Positions 23,116 through 35,949 are shown, counted from the first letter of the stretch. The stretch is DNA of 64,000 nt from Clonostachys chloroleuca (GCA_037952775.1 JBANAY010000004.1:14136001-14200000), one strand, 5' to 3'. The notes: a model not told the origin generated them from the letters alone. Program-made: numbers and translations.

Positions 23116-24358
23116 TTATTTGGGAAAATCAAGCTTTGAGTGATAAGAGCCCTTTCCACAGCCCCCGAAGCGCAATGAGGATGAGTGTTGCGCCATGAAT
23201 TTGGACCTCTCCTCAAAAACTTCGCAACCTCTCGCCTCCCCTATGTCATTTTTGTTAGCTCTTGAGTCATCATGCACTCCTCCTTCTGGGCTTCTTTTTA
23301 CCGAACGATGTACGCTCTGTACCTCGCTTGATAAAATAACTTCATCTCCTATCGCCAGACGTTTTCCTAGTCCGGGGTTCCCAGGCGCCAGGAAGCCGTA
23401 ACGGCCAAAGACGGGATGCCACTTGTTGCCCTTGTCGACTGGACGATCCTTTGACGTCCTTGCCATGATCATCCCCACCTCCCCCTTTCCTGGGGCACCA
23501 GTCTCATAGTCAACGTTGATGCTTTTACAGCGGCCGCAATTTTGCGCAAGGACAATTTTGATGTCTCCAATCTGTATTTCGTGCCAGAAGTCCTCTTCGT
23601 AGGTCTTCTCTGCGCCACTGACGACGATGCTCGGCCTGAACTTGGTCATGTCCATGTCTTGGTCGGCCAAGCGAGACGAAACGTCCTGCAGGGACGTTTC
23701 GGAGCAGACGAGGAAATCCGCGCCGTCAGTGAAGGGAATTTACTCGGTAGGCATACCGGTCCCCATAACGTAGGTCATCATGCTGGACAGCCACCCCCGT
23801 CGGCTTGGGTGGGCGGGAGACGTAGACATGAGCACTTTTCACTGGTGCGGGCCGATATAGGCGAATACTATATGAAAACCGAGGCAGGAAAAGAACCAGT
23901 CGTTGCATTCGCTGTCCATATCGTACGCTTTTGTAACGCTGTCGTGCATGTTGATCTCCATCATCTCGAGGCGATCAACATCTGGGCTGAGAGGGACGGT
24001 GACCGACCTGACCTCGTCGGATCCTGGGTTGCTCCATCGTATGGTAAACTCGCCATGATCGCCGTCTTCCTCCTCGGGGAGCATCGCGTCAATCAAGAAC
24101 CGCGAAAGCTGAGGATAATGCGGTATCTGCATGTTTTGTAGCTTATGTCCCGAGGGTGATGTCTCGTCGGGCTCAACCTTGAGCAGCATGAACCGTCGGT
24201 CATACGCAAACCCATGTTTGTGTATCTCGGCCGTACTTACGGTGACCTCCCGTAGAGACTTGACTGGATAGAAGTATAGCTTCATCATATCATTAGTCTC
24301 CTCATAGTGCAAAACCTACGACCCGAGAGACAGGAAAACATACCTGGCTGATCTTCAT
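23116..24358 (-). pseudogene. MOSC-domain protein (mARC-like) with two in-frame stops
   Basis: Exon 1 is 24358-24344 (MKISQ), then a 64-base intron (GTATGT...CTAAT...AAG), then one frame from 24279 to 23116, about 392 codons, normal for fungal MOSC proteins. The N-terminal beta-barrel starts LYFYPVKSLREV. The MOSC part has TDGADFLVCSETSLQDVSSRL, then MTKFRPSIVVSGA and the conserved cysteine region NCGRCKSINVDY. The single frame is interrupted by TGA at 23839-23841 (after AYIGPHQ) and by TAA near 23745 (before IPFTDGADF). Sequence between and after the stops still reads like the family (SPAHPSRRGWLSSMMTYV), so no intron is needed. CGA-to-TGA and CAA-to-TAA changes would explain both. mARC-type proteins use molybdenum cofactor to reduce N-hydroxylated compounds. 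Inactive as sequenced. Confidence 0.8.
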
Positions 24359-24499
24359 GATTATGATGCAATGGCTTCTTGGGCTCAGGGGTCGTAGAAC
24401 GGCGCTCGAGACTGATCACATGTGTGTGTCCCCCTTCGTCGGACTGGTTAAATCAACGATAGGATCTGGCCTCCAGACCAGGTGGTGTAAAAGAGAGCT

Positions 24500-25186
24500 G
24501 CCGGCCAATCACAACATTGAACTCGATCCTCATTCAGTCGAGGCCAAGCGCGTCCTGCGCAAAAATCGATATGCGCATCATGCCCATGTGCTTCTTTGTC
24601 TATGTGTTGATGATGACGGTACATCAAACTTGCCTTTTTAAGGCCCCTTTATTACGGATCGCAAGTGTGGACTGACCCTCTCTTGCAGGACAAAAACAGC
24701 CTTTCCTTCGCGGGCATCATGGGCATCAAGCAAGATGCCAACCTGACACCCGGCGAGTTCTCTTGGCTTGGCTCCATTGTATAGTATGCTGTCCAGACGA
24801 CATTCCCAGGGTCGCCCTCGTATCTAAGCTAAAATCGAGGGTGCGTGTAGCTTTGGATATCTCGCTGGCGAAGTCCCAGCCAACTTTTCATGCGGCGTTT
24901 CTCCCTCGTCAAGTACTTCAGTGGCATGACTCTGTTCTGGGGAATGATCGTCGCTCTCAACGCTGTCTGTCATAGTTTTGCTGGCCTCGCGGTTGTCTGG
25001 TTCCTTCTCGGATTTGCAGAAGTCAGCGCGGCACCTGCCGTCATCTACATCCTCGGGTCGTAGTACACCAAGCCGGAGCAAGTCTCCCGTGTGGCCCTCT
25101 GGTATACTTCATCCGGGGTAGCCCACATCTTGGGAGGGTTCTTTGCCTGGTGCATCTACCAAGCGCCCAGCAGCTTCCGATAGAGA
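24500..25186 (+). pseudogene. allantoate-permease (Dal5)-type MFS transporter remnant
   Basis: The N-terminal half of an anion:cation symporter family transporter, transcribed divergently from the MOSC gene. Pieces in order: RKIDMRIMPMCFFVYVLMM (one extra A in a five-A run near 24561), an intron, then DKNSLSFAGIMGIKQD and LTPGEFSWLGSIV, a second intron (24784-24850), FGYLAGEVPANF, then one base missing, RRFSLVKYFSGMTLFWG, VWFLLGFAEVSAAPAVIYILGS, a TAG where TGG is expected, YTKPEQVSRVALWYTSSGVA and GGFFAWCIYQAPSS. It then stops; no second half is found. DKNSL and the GFAEV/PAVIY motifs are typical of this subfamily. Clearly non-functional. Confidence 0.75.
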
Positions 25187-26266
25187 GGTCTTTCATATGT
25201 CTAACTGTACTAGCAAGTCGCTTCCTCCGCTACATGAGAAAAATAGCTATTAACCAACACCTTCGCGGGGATTCGAATACGGACAGATTACTTACGGGGG
25301 TTTGTTCATATAAGAGGTAGCATTATAGACAGTTCCGTGGATAATCATATAACAATCATCTTCAGTAGCGTACTTAGCCACTTCAACGGTTGTAAATACT
25401 TTAAATATACCGGGCGGTTGATTAACATTGTTACTTAATCATATACACCCCCAAACGAATCATTATAGACAAAGCCATGGCTATACTATCGGGCAGTCAT
25501 CAAGTATAATGAAGCGCATCGTGGTTGGCCAGTGAGCCGCATATTGTCGGTGATTATCATTAAGTCGCCGGTCGTTTGCCAATTTACCGGCCGGCCGGCC
25601 TGTGACACATCCCTGACCTTGTCATTGATAAGGGTTTCTGTTTTAGGGATAGAGGATTTCCTTCTCAATCATCGGAGTTCTTCAAGTCGCTGTAGGGTGC
25701 GCACCTGATGACGGCCGTGGATATACTTTTATGACCCTATTACCTCGCGATTAATTAATTTGCTAGCCACTGCCACTTTTTGGTCTCGTCATCAAGATAT
25801 ATCTCTTCTTGGAAATTATAGAAAACCTAGCTCTATAATATAATCCTCTGAGACTATTAAAGTTAAATCAGTACTATATAGTAGCTCTAGAAAAGGAATG
25901 GAGAATATTTATAAAAAAATATCGATTGTAGCCTCAGCTGGATAATGATGACACGTTGCCGTACTGGCTGGCCTATAGAAATTCCCCCAGAATATAAGCA
26001 GAATGCGAGATGTACGTAACAAAGTAGCTTATCTGGCAATATGAATATGAAGATACTTATGCTCCCTGAAGCCAACAGTGAATTTAAATGGTTTCTTTGT
26101 CAGCCAGTCGTCCCCCGGGCTTTCCTTCTCATAAGATTCGGATCCTGCCCGTCTTCCTTCAACTAACGCGACTGTTTAATACTCTCGCAGATCTTTGACA
26201 TACAACAGAAAAAGACGACATACCAGAGTGATTCGCTTTATTTCCATTGCATTGAACTCTGCATCT
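25187..26266. other. AT-rich intergenic
   Basis: No gene. Contains a short GC palindrome of repeated CCGG units near 25588 and otherwise AT-rich sequence. Confidence 0.35.
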
Positions 26267-26847
26267 ATGTCTGGGGTGCCTGAAGCCAGCTTCACGAAGC
26301 CCAAGTCTGCCACTGGCCAGACCCAACATGTTACCTATATCAAACGACATCCATCTTTCACGCGAAAGGAGTTCTGGAAGTACTGGCAGACCGAACACGC
26401 CCCCAGAGTTGCCCCGTTAGCTGCCCATTTCAATATTAGCCGCTACCAGCATGTATGCTGAAAAAGCCCAGAATCTGACATCGTTTACGTGCCTTTGAAG
26501 TGTTGCTAATACAGAAGTGGCTTCAGATCCAAGTCGGTGGCAAGATCTTGCCAACCGACGCTGGGGCTGACGGTCCATCTTCCACTGAACTTGTTGAGTT
26601 TGATGGCATCGCGATGTTCCTCTACGAGTCGCCCGAGGCTCTGGCCGCCATGCTTTCCCACCCTTACTATATCAATGTCGTAGCCGCTGACGAGGCTCGT
26701 TTCATCGATAAGAGCGCTCCCGGAAATGGCTTTGTTGCCATGTTCGTCGGTACAAACATCGAAGTTGTGAATAGGGCTGAGGATGTGTGGGTTGGTGACC
26801 AGGACCAACGCGAGAAGTTCCAGAAGCTCTTCAACTCCTACCTGTAG
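26267..26847 (+). CDS. EthD-domain protein
   Basis: Exons 26267-26452 and 26515-26847 with a 62-base GT-AG intron (TTGCTAATACAG end); 172 residues. The EthD core is FTRKEFWKYWQTEHAPRVAP, then FNISRYQHV, and after the intron FDGIAMFLYESPEALAAMLSHPYY, ending with FVGTNIEVV. In fungi, small EthD proteins of this size occur in polyketide clusters as anthrone-type decarboxylases or dehydratases (for example MdpH/TpcK-like); others have no known role. No polyketide synthase lies in the window, so the substrate cannot be inferred. The start at 26267 (MSGVPEASF) is the first ATG consistent with the domain. It appears intact in a stretch where its neighbours are broken. Confidence 0.82.
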
Positions 26848-27108
26848 GAGAGTAGAATGAAGAAGATGATAATATCTACGCAGGTAATGTAGTTAGGCTG
26901 CTGAGATTAGAATAGCAAAGATATCGTGGGAGAGACACTGCTTTTACAATCATTCCTACGAAGAACTCGTTGAAATGGCTATCAAGCTCTTGGTTTTCTC
27001 ATTTATTTCTTTCCTCTATTATTTTTCTATATCAAAGTAGCTCTATCATACGCAGCGCTGAAATGTTTTTTTCATAGCTGTTTAGTCGACTTGGGCTTTT
27101 TTATCAAC
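26848..27108. other. intergenic
   Basis: AT-rich 3' flank of the EthD gene; nothing recognised. Confidence 0.4.
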
Positions 27109-28403
27109 TTATCCGTTAACAGTGGCTGAATTCATAATAATGTTCAGCATTGCGAAATCTAGGCTACTTGAGCGAGGACCACCGCTTGAATCACGATGCT
27201 TGCGTTTATCAGAATGTATTCGACAGCAATGCCCCCTATCAGACTTGCACAAAGTGACATCGCGATCGTAGCAACCCAGAACGCCTATTGGATACGATTT
27301 CCTGCAGGATCCGTACGCCTGCACGCCTCTGCCTTTCCCCCACGGCCATACTCGCTGTATGAGGCCCGATCCATAGTGTGGAACCAATCGTGGCTGGGCA
27401 TTGCTTCTTCGGGTTCCACTAGACAGGATCCTGTAATGATCCTCTTGTATATTGTCACTACACAGGGAGATCCCTTGGTCGGCTCGGTGCTTGATGCTTG
27501 TGGGCAAAGTTGGGCCCGGACATGAGCTCGCTGAGAAGGTTCATAGGGTTGTTGGTGGCTGCTAGGCTGCCCATGCGCAGCATCCAGAGCTGAATGAGTT
27601 CTCTTGAGATTCTCGCCCAAGAATGCGGGAGAGGGGACGAGCTTCATCGCCGTGTCTTTCGATTTAAGAAAAAGATCTCCCCCATTATGGCTATTAGGCG
27701 TACCATAACTGCGGACTGGTGAGAAGCGATGATGGAGAAATTCCCTTGATCGCAAAAGTCGACGAAATCGTCTGCACACTTGGCGGATTATGAAGAACGA
27801 GATTTCGTCGCGGTAAAGCAGCGCGAAAATCCGAAGCCAAACTTCATCAGGAAGCTTGTACAGTTTCGAGCTACGGCGTTCGTTGAATATGGCTCGAGAA
27901 TCAAAGGATCGAACTCCTCTTGCAAAAGGGAAATCGAGACCTCAGTCTGCTTTGCCAATTTCGGAGTGAATCCTTTCTCCGTGTATCCGTGTAGAAGCCC
28001 CATTTCTGGAGCCACCCACTGAGTTTTTTTGTGAGCTTCGTTATGTGGGTAAAACTTGCTGGAAATATGACCTTCCAACGAGAATGTGGGCAGAGAAAGG
28101 GGGAGGTGGCATGCGGTTAGTTATGAGCCATTCTTCGCACGGTTAGGTTTGTAGAAGCATATTTAATTTCGCCCGGCTAGCTACTCTTTTTGCCCCTCTC
28201 AACCTTGATATGATGACAGGTAGAAGAAACTTGGTATGAAAGGAAGAGCGGCTTCGCCGATAAGATTTCAAACTATCAAAAAGGCACATGACCGATGTTA
28301 TTGTTCGTTCCAAAGAGGAGATGACGAAAGCCAAACGAGACCCAAAATTTTTTTTCGGAGTTTGTGCATCCCATAGTCCCAGGTGATCAGTTTCTTCTCC
28401 CAA
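27109..28403 (-). pseudogene. unrecognised degenerate gene with C-terminal membrane helices
   Basis: Several overlapping minus-strand frames have coding character but none is complete. One reads WVAPEMGLLHGYTEKGFTP. Another ends PAGNRIQ, then TAG, then continues AFWVATIAMSLCASLIGGIAV and INASIVIQAVVLAQVA, two clear membrane helices. The TAG could be a mutated TGG or CAG. The family is not recognised; I infer a decayed membrane-protein gene. Confidence 0.3.
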
Positions 28404-28751
28404 AAACCTATGAAGTCATTCTAATTCCGTGAGAGAAAGTCTTACCGTGCGTGGCAAACCCCAGGCGCCCCGTATCCTCACCGTCAGTCCGTCATTTCAC
28501 ACCCTCAGCCCGTTCACAATTATGGTTATCATATCCCAACCGATGACTCCTAATTACTAAGACATATCAACCAACGCTTACATTAGCGACGCTCCCAACC
28601 AACCATAGACGCCTTGGAGCCGAAGGGAGGTAGGGTTTTCGAGCTCATGCCGAGTTCCTAGGCCCCGGCACTTCCCGTATAAGCATCAAAGAATGACCAT
28701 CAAGCTCATTCCGCACCTTATACACCGGAGTTACCTGCGCGTTGTGGTGTG
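28404..28751. other. intergenic
   Basis: Downstream flank of the F-box/ankyrin gene; nothing recognised. Confidence 0.4.
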
Positions 28752-31363
28752 CTAGTATGACTGGCTATATCTGATGCGCCCAGTGGTTTGCTTATATATC
28801 GGAATGATTTTTAGTTGTCTTTGTGGGTGGCCGACTATCAGCCCGACTTGATGAACCCCTAGATTGAGCTGGAAGTACATCGACATGGTCTGAGGTTTGA
28901 AGGCCACTGCCTCATCTAACACTCCCAATTCCATTCTTTGCTGAAAGCACCAGACAGCTGCTCGGTTCGCAGTGAGCTTTCCGAGTAATGGAGGGGTTTG
29001 GGTATACTCGAGCAGCCTGTCCTTGATTGTTTTATGGTGTGCATTCCCTGATTGATCAGAAGTGATATCAACGGCGCCTGATTTTAGGAGAAGCTCTAAA
29101 CAGTCAATGGTTGCCATCATGTCTCGAACCCACCTTTGCCTGAGGGTAACGTTATCAAGGAGGCTGTGGATCAGCCCAACGGCGTCTCTCTCGATGATCG
29201 GAAGAGCCGCCTCCGTGGATCGAATGATTGCCTGCAATGCTTTCACATTGCCGAGGCAGCACGCTTCAGATATATATTCGCCAACCATGGCCTGGCCGTG
29301 ACTCCTCAACGGCTGATGTTCCAATAGACAGTCGACTATCTTCGTATAGGGCTCCAGTCCCTGGATTGCCAATCCCAGAGGGGTAGCGATGATCATCGGG
29401 CCCGGGAGTGGCAGGAACTCCAACGGCTTATGGATGGAACATCCCGCCTCCATAAGGGCCTGAAAGACTGGAAGCCTCGCGGACAAGGGCCATTTCCACT
29501 GAGCTAGCATGTACTCTAATGGATCATACGAAAACCATAACAGGTGCGGGTCGGCCCCTTGCTCCAGGAGAGTCACCAGAATGTCACTGGTATCAGCAGA
29601 GAGGAAACGGACAAGAGGATGGGGTGCCAGACGAGCAATTATGCAATCTTGATCCCAAGATAGAAGATAGCGAGCAGTTTCCGGATCTTGTTTGTCGCAG
29701 GCTATCTCCCAGAACGTCAGGACTTCGGCTTCGCTGGGGCTGTAGTGTCCGAGGAGCATCTTGAACTCTTCAAGATTTTTCTCTTTTAATCGCAGCTCGA
29801 GGGCTGTAGTCTCTCGGTCCTCGTTCATAGTAAATGGAAATTCTGACAGAATAGGTGATCCAGTAGTCGAGCCTTTTCCGCGTCCAGGTGTCGACCCATG
29901 GCGAAGAAGTAGTTCCGTAACTTCTTCAGTGTCGGGTTTACCGTCGCATATTGATGAAAGATTCCACAAAGGCGATACGGTATTTTCAGCTATTGCGTTG
30001 GGAGAGGCGCCGAGGTTGATGAGAAGCTCGACCAGGTCTAGTAGCGGCGTGTTCCATGCATTCTCACAAGCATAGGCAAGAGGGGTGCAGCGATCTTTCT
30101 TAGGATCTCCGTCGACACAAGCGCCAGCTTGTGCCAGACGACGAACGGCATCCGTATTGCCCGCACCAGCGGCATAACCCAACGCAGTGTGGCCTTCACT
30201 ACTGGTGTTGAAGTCCAAACCCAAGTTGAGCAAACAGTCTAGCAGCTCGACCCCGTCTTCTTTGTCGCTTGCTTTGGACCAGTTGGATATCAAGTCCCAT
30301 GGAATGCTGCAGACCAAATGGATGAGAGGTTTTTCGGCGCCCCGTAGCCTGTCCGCTAATACCGGATCGGCCCCGCGCTCGATCAACTCTCTGGCTTGCT
30401 TGAATCTGCGGCATGCGATGGCGTGGTATAATAATGTTCCCTTATGGACCGGGGGCATAAAATCTGGGTCCTCGAGTTCGAGCTCGAGCAGCCCGGGGGC
30501 GGTGGTATTGATATCTGCACCGCGACTAAGTAGATAGTCAAAGCAGGCCTGGTTTCCGTAGAGATAGGCACATGCCAACGGAGTCTGCCGGTTGTAGTTG
30601 TCCCGAGCCTCAAGGTCAATGCCCCCAACGTCATTGAGAAGCCACTTGACGATATCGACACGTCCAGCAATGCAGGCAGTGTGTAGAGGGGTCAGACCCA
30701 CGAGTGTGCGGTCATGTTGTCGTTCTACGCTCTCCACGTCCATGGACACATGCTGCAAGAGATATCTCACCGCAGAGAGAGACGGACCTGAACAGATGGC
30801 CATATGAAATGGTGTCCAGTCTGGCGGTCCTGGCCCAACATTTGATCTTGAGCCGAGCACATTGATGCCCAGTGGCCATCGATGGCACCTGCACATGCCG
30901 TGACATGCCTTGTCAGGCAGGGCACCGTTTTGAATCAGAATGTCCAAGATCTCGACATTGCCGTGGGCCGCAGCAACATGAATTGGTGACCAGTATGTGG
31001 CGTAGAGAGCCCCTGGCATGGTGATTTCCGTGCCAGTATCGCCGTGGGCTGGTATATCGTTTGGCTTGCCGCGATGCCCGCTTTGATTCTCCCAGGTACT
31101 GTTGACATCGATGCCCGCGATGAGGCAACTGGAGACGGTGCGTGGCAGGTCATGGACTACACCCCAGAATATGGCCCTTAGCCTGCTATCTGAGGAGGCA
31201 ACGACTCTATACAGCACAGAGTTGAGCACGTCGTGATGCGCCCGTGAGACGCTTGTGAGGGCTGCCAGGTCGCCCATGCTGGGGAGATGCTGGGCGACAA
31301 TGATCCAGATCTCGAGGGGGAGGACGGGGGCCCTGGAGGCTCAAGAGTATTGGTGCTGTCCAT
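28752..31363 (-). CDS. F-box and ankyrin-repeat protein, one single-base frame break
   Basis: Starts at ATG 31363 (MDSTNTLEPPGPP). With one base added at G5 (31326-31330, plus strand) the frame runs on into VLPLEIWIIVAQHLPSMGD and LAALTSVSRAHHDVL, an N-terminal F-box. Without it the start is out of frame with the 841-codon body. The body has many ankyrin units, such as WSPIHVAAAHGNVEILDILIQ, LTPLHTACIAGRVDIVKWLL, TPLACAYLYGNQACFDYLLS and HTALGYAAGAGNTDAVRRLA, to about residue 700, then a non-repeat C-terminus. Total about 870 residues. F-box/ankyrin proteins probably act as substrate adaptors of SCF ubiquitin ligases; the target is unknown. Single exon. Fungal genomes carry many such genes in accessory regions. 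Confidence 0.85.
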
Positions 31364-33233
31364 AGCTACAGACGAGATGATTCGGCTTGAAACTGTGTAA
31401 AGAGGAGAAAGAGTTGGCAAAGACGCCGCTGACTGCGGCGTGGTTTCGTTTGCCCCGCAAAATGACGGTGAGCCTGAATGCAATGCCCAACATCTCGGGT
31501 CCAATCAGATCAACGGGGTAACAATATTTTTCATTCCAGGCATTATTTATTGTCGCTGCATAGTTGTAGCTGATGGTTGCATATACTTCCTCCATTAGCA
31601 ATAATTTTCACGCGCCAATGAGTAAATGGCGGGATATTACGGCTACCAATACATAGTAAGGTATTCGGATTAATGAAGTTATCGTTCTTTGGATGAAAGA
31701 TCTTGTAACTAAATCCCCAGCCCGAAACGAGTTCAAGGACTACCCTAATTAATACTCGAGATGACTCTGCATGTTGAAAAGACTCCATGGAGACTCAAAA
31801 CGCGCGGCCACGCTCTTATCTTTGACCCTGAAGTTATAAATAGTTCTAGCTCCATGGCAGCGATATCGCAAGGAATTGCATCAGGGCCTCCAGCAACCCG
31901 TGACGCAGCTACTTCGTGTAGTGAAAAGGATATAATTATACTTTTTTTTTAGCTATTACATGGTTACGTTACAGCGCATCTGAGTTGGTTCACCGACGTT
32001 GTACTCTGGAATATTATAGGGTGATGTGTGTTTTCCCCTCCCCTATGACGCCAACCAGCTTTTCACAAGTAGATTCGCAAAGTGAGCAGTTGGCTAGATA
32101 AATCACCCGAGAAGGAAATATCGGTATGTGCTTACAGATTTTTCGCTGTACATTCTTACCACCTCGCATATTGTGGCACGGGGTGACCGGCCTGGGGACA
32201 ACTTGGTCTTACTTCTGACGGTAGGTAGGTAATGCTTTACCGCATCGCGGACAATTTTGTTGGGTGGTATTGCACCTCGTATTCACGGGCGTATCTCGTA
32301 ACCATGTGCCAATACATGTAGCCATGCTACTTTTTAGGGGACACGCCCGGGCTTTCATTAAACCTTCTAGGATACCCCAAAATACCCAAACTCTATTCTA
32401 CTTGAAAATTATCGTCAACCACCCTCTGTATTCTTGGAAAGCTAGAAAAGGCTCGCGGGGTATTTACCCGATCTGGTTGCGTGACAAGAGATTCGGAAGA
32501 TTGTGGATGGTGCGTAGGTAGGAGGGGTAGCGAAAGCTGGCCGCTCGGCGTGAGCTCAGTTTTGACACTTTGAGAAAGTTGCTCCTCACGCGGGTCAACT
32601 GAAGCATTATTTTGCTCAGCTCGTGCTCCCATGGGATCCTTTACTGCCGCTGGATGGTTGGTGATATCCCCTTCTCCTCTTCTTCATTGGCTGGCTGAAA
32701 TAGTTCCCGATCTTATGGTGAGCAGAACGACTATAGTTGATCATCGTGCGTCTCTGCCTGACTCCAAAGCGCCGCAACGACTGGTTAAAACCGCGCAAAC
32801 CGGTGTCAGGGCTGTGCTAGATAGATGATCTCTCCCGTGTTCGGAGCGGGGCGTGACGCACTTCTACTGCTTGAAACCGGTGTGCGTGGCACAGCATTTC
32901 TGTCATAATTCGAAGCGAGCTAGATATGATATGCGAAACGTCGGGCTGGCACGAAGGTCGAGTGACGGACGCCCAAATTGGACACATGCATATTTGGTGG
33001 CCAGCCACGGTCAGGCATGGCATGGAATGAATGCCGACAGCGCATCACTCTGAAACATCGCAGGCACATGTCATCTACCCTTATCTTGGGCTCCACGTGA
33101 GACCGCCCTACCGTCACATCGCGGTCTCGCGTCTTTATTATGTGGAAGGATCCCTCACTGATATGGGGATGACTAGATTTAGTAGTGTCAAGAGTCCCTC
33201 AGGGTTGTACAAGACTAGTTAACCATACCCTCC
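31364..33233. other. 1.9 kb intergenic, no supported gene
   Basis: Only short overlapping frames on both strands; none has motifs or splice sites that hold together. It separates the divergent ankyrin and MFS genes and should contain both promoters. Confidence 0.4.
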
Positions 33234-34901
33234 ATGGATGAAGCGACGGAAGCATCTCCGCTCATACCGGTGGGTGATACTGATCGGCAAGAGCCGGCCT
33301 ATTCACACACAAATAATTCGGAGTGGACGAGGAACGGGATACAGACCGCAGGTTTAGCTGCCATTTTCATCCTCCTCTTTGCTGTAGCAGATGTCTTCAG
33401 ATATTTCTCGACGCTGCAGCTGCTTGAGCTGGGGGTCTGTCACGAGCAATATACTGCTGCGAATCCTGACATTCCCAAACAAGCTGGCCAGAATATCCCT
33501 AGAGACTTCTGCGGTTCTCCGGCAGTTCAACAGTATGTCGCAGATCTGCGCGGGTACTTGGTTGCGCTGGAGGCCCTTGTCGGCCTCTTCCTCACGCTAC
33601 CTTATGGCCTTCTCGTGAACCGATGTGGCGAGCGTTTGGTCGCCGGGCTGAGCCTCCTGGGAGTTTCGATTGCCTGTGCTTGGATTCTGCTGGTTTCCTT
33701 GTCCAAGTCTGCACTTCCGATCTGGACTGCTGTCCTTGCGCCTCTCTTCCAAGTGATCGGGGGCGGCTCGCCCGTTCTGTATTCAGTCCTCTACTCAATT
33801 GCTGCGAAGCACATCCCGGACTCGAGCAGGTAAGCTCACAAAAATATCCTTATTTAAACACTAATAATCCTAAAACAAGTTAGATCTCTTTGTTATTCAT
33901 TCTTCTCGGGTGCGCAAGCAGTGACCGAGATTGGCGCGGTCAACATCGCGGCGCTCCTCCTTGAGAAGAACCTCGAGTACATGCCACTGGTTCTCGTCTT
34001 TCCTCTCTGCACAACTTGTCTCCTCACGCTCTTCTTTATGAAACCGAAACAGGTGGCCAAAACAGCGCGAGAATGTGAGAATGGAACTCCTGAGGAAGAG
34101 AGCATTTTGGGGCGGGGGTCTCTGCTCAAAGGCGTTCACGCGGTGGTAGAGATCTGTCAAAATCCAAATATTCTAATTCTACTAGCCATCTTCCCTATAA
34201 CCAAACTGATTGATACAATCTATGGGGTAATGATACAGTATATCCCGAGGAGGTTCGGGCTGTCCTTTGCTACGGTAAGTATTCCATGAGCGGCCGTGAT
34301 GGTCTTCATACGCTCGACTAACAATCAAATAGTCCAGCCGCTTGTCTTCGATCCCATCTTTGGAAACCTTTATTGTTCTTGTTGCGATAATACCACTAAT
34401 GAAACACATCGCTGAGACGAAATTTCATATTGCATTCCGCAAGGTGGACATGTATATTGTTCGATATGGATTCCTCGTCATGTCATTCTCTTGTCTGATT
34501 ATGGCATTATCCAAGACATTGATTGCCTTCATGCTAGGTATATGCTCCATCGCGGATCAGATTCAAGAAGTAGGCTAATACCTAAGATAGGAGTTTCAAC
34601 ATTCTCGTTCGGCTCAGGTGCACGCCCTGTGCTTCAATCTATCTTGACAGACATGGTTGATCGCGACAAAATCTCAGTGCTATATACCCTCATGGCTGTT
34701 GGAGATGCCCTTGTTTCAGCGACAGGGTCGCTCATCATTCATCACTCCTTTTCCATTGCGATTGGGTGGGAAAATATGCTATGGCTCGGGCTACCATTTT
34801 TCATCGGCGCAGCGTGTTATTTTTACGCATTTGTTGGTGCAGGTCTTGTTAGACATGCCGAACTTTCTAGGAAACAAAGCATGGACTCGGATTCGGTTTA
34901 G
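33234..34901 (+). CDS. major facilitator superfamily transporter
   Basis: Four exons: 33234-33829, 33884-34274, 34333-34537 and 34591-34901. The introns (53-58 bases, GT-AG) all keep frame; 500 residues. A 35-residue cytosolic N-terminus precedes the first membrane helix (GLAAIFILLFAVADVFRYF). The A-motif-like loop between helices 2 and 3 is LPYGLLVNRCGERLVAG, a variant of GxLxDRxGRR. A central charged loop follows (CENGTPEEES), and the second bundle ends with WLGLPFFIGAACYFYAFVGAG. About 12 helices are predicted by eye. A long extracellular loop between helices 1 and 2 with two cysteines resembles fungal secondary-metabolism transporters. The substrate is unknown. Appears intact. Confidence 0.88.
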
Positions 34902-35867
34902 ATTAGATACCCTTAGAAGACTTTAGATCTCATAAAACTAACGATTTTATTTTACGAGTTTGGTCCCGTATGATCATCGCCTACCATAGTAGTTGGTGTG
35001 TGCAATGACTTGTATATGAAAGATAAGACCTGAATTCGCGCCTCATTCCTGACGCGTGACACGATCACGATGCACTGAACTTGGCCATCTGTCATCACTA
35101 GGTTAGTCTCACGCGGGCCGCCTCACTTATGATTCAGTTCAGCTTGAATTCCCCACCCGTCGAAAGAGACAGTGAATGTGTGGCATCAGTCAATTATCAA
35201 CTCCCCTTTCGGCCACCACTGCCTATCATTAACTTGAGACAGCAATTCGGTAGGATCGTGTATGAGTCAGCTTAAGGTAGGATCATCTGCTCCAAGGCAA
35301 CTCGTGTCTGATGCAAGAGAGCTAATCTATACGAGACCCGAAAGAACTTGAAGTCATCCTATGAGGTTTTGCGCCTCAATTTGATTTAACAGCGGCAAAA
35401 AATGAGTTATTCTGGCCTCATGTAATAATTTTATAGACATAAATATCGTAAGACTCCAACTCTCCACTACTCGCTTTGATTTTGGAAGTGAGCCTCATTT
35501 AAACAGAGTTTGTAGAGAGGTGCCGTTGTCTACATACGCAATATGATAGGCGAGTATAGTTTGCTTCCATACTCATCTGACTCAAGAAGTACTTCAAAGG
35601 TCTTCTCGGAATTTACATAGATATCAAGAGCTCATTTGAGTTCGGCATATGCAGAAGCCATTTCCGATACAGCTCAGATTTCCCCTATCTCGGTTATCGA
35701 AAATTGTCGTAGACTTTCTATGCTGATTCGTCACCACTTTCCTGCCCACCGCTTACTCTCGGCGTTACCGTTAGGTCAGCATCCTCGCCTCGCTATGCAA
35801 ACATAAAACGTCTCTTCCTTGGCTTCTAATGTAGGCTAAACATGCGATGCCAGGATACTCCTTGGCG

Positions 35868-35894
35868 CGGCGGACTTAAAGAATATCCCCGCCG
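35868..35894. promoter_or_regulatory. palindromic CGGCGG...CCGCCG element, copy 1
   Basis: CGGCGG (35868-35873) and CCGCCG (35889-35894) form an inverted repeat with a 15-base AT-rich spacer containing GAATATCC. CGG inverted repeats are typical of Zn2Cys6 regulator sites. It lies about 250 bases upstream of the aldehyde dehydrogenase ATG. Confidence 0.4.
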
Positions 35895-35949
35895 TGGGTT
35901 GCAGGTACCTTAAACTAGTTAAAATATGATATCCAACAGTCCAATGATA

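Noticed and set aside
25255..25300. tRNA B-box-like GGATTCGAATAC
   Set aside because: No A box, acceptor stem or cloverleaf around it. No tRNA gene was found anywhere in the window, nor any CRISPR-like array.
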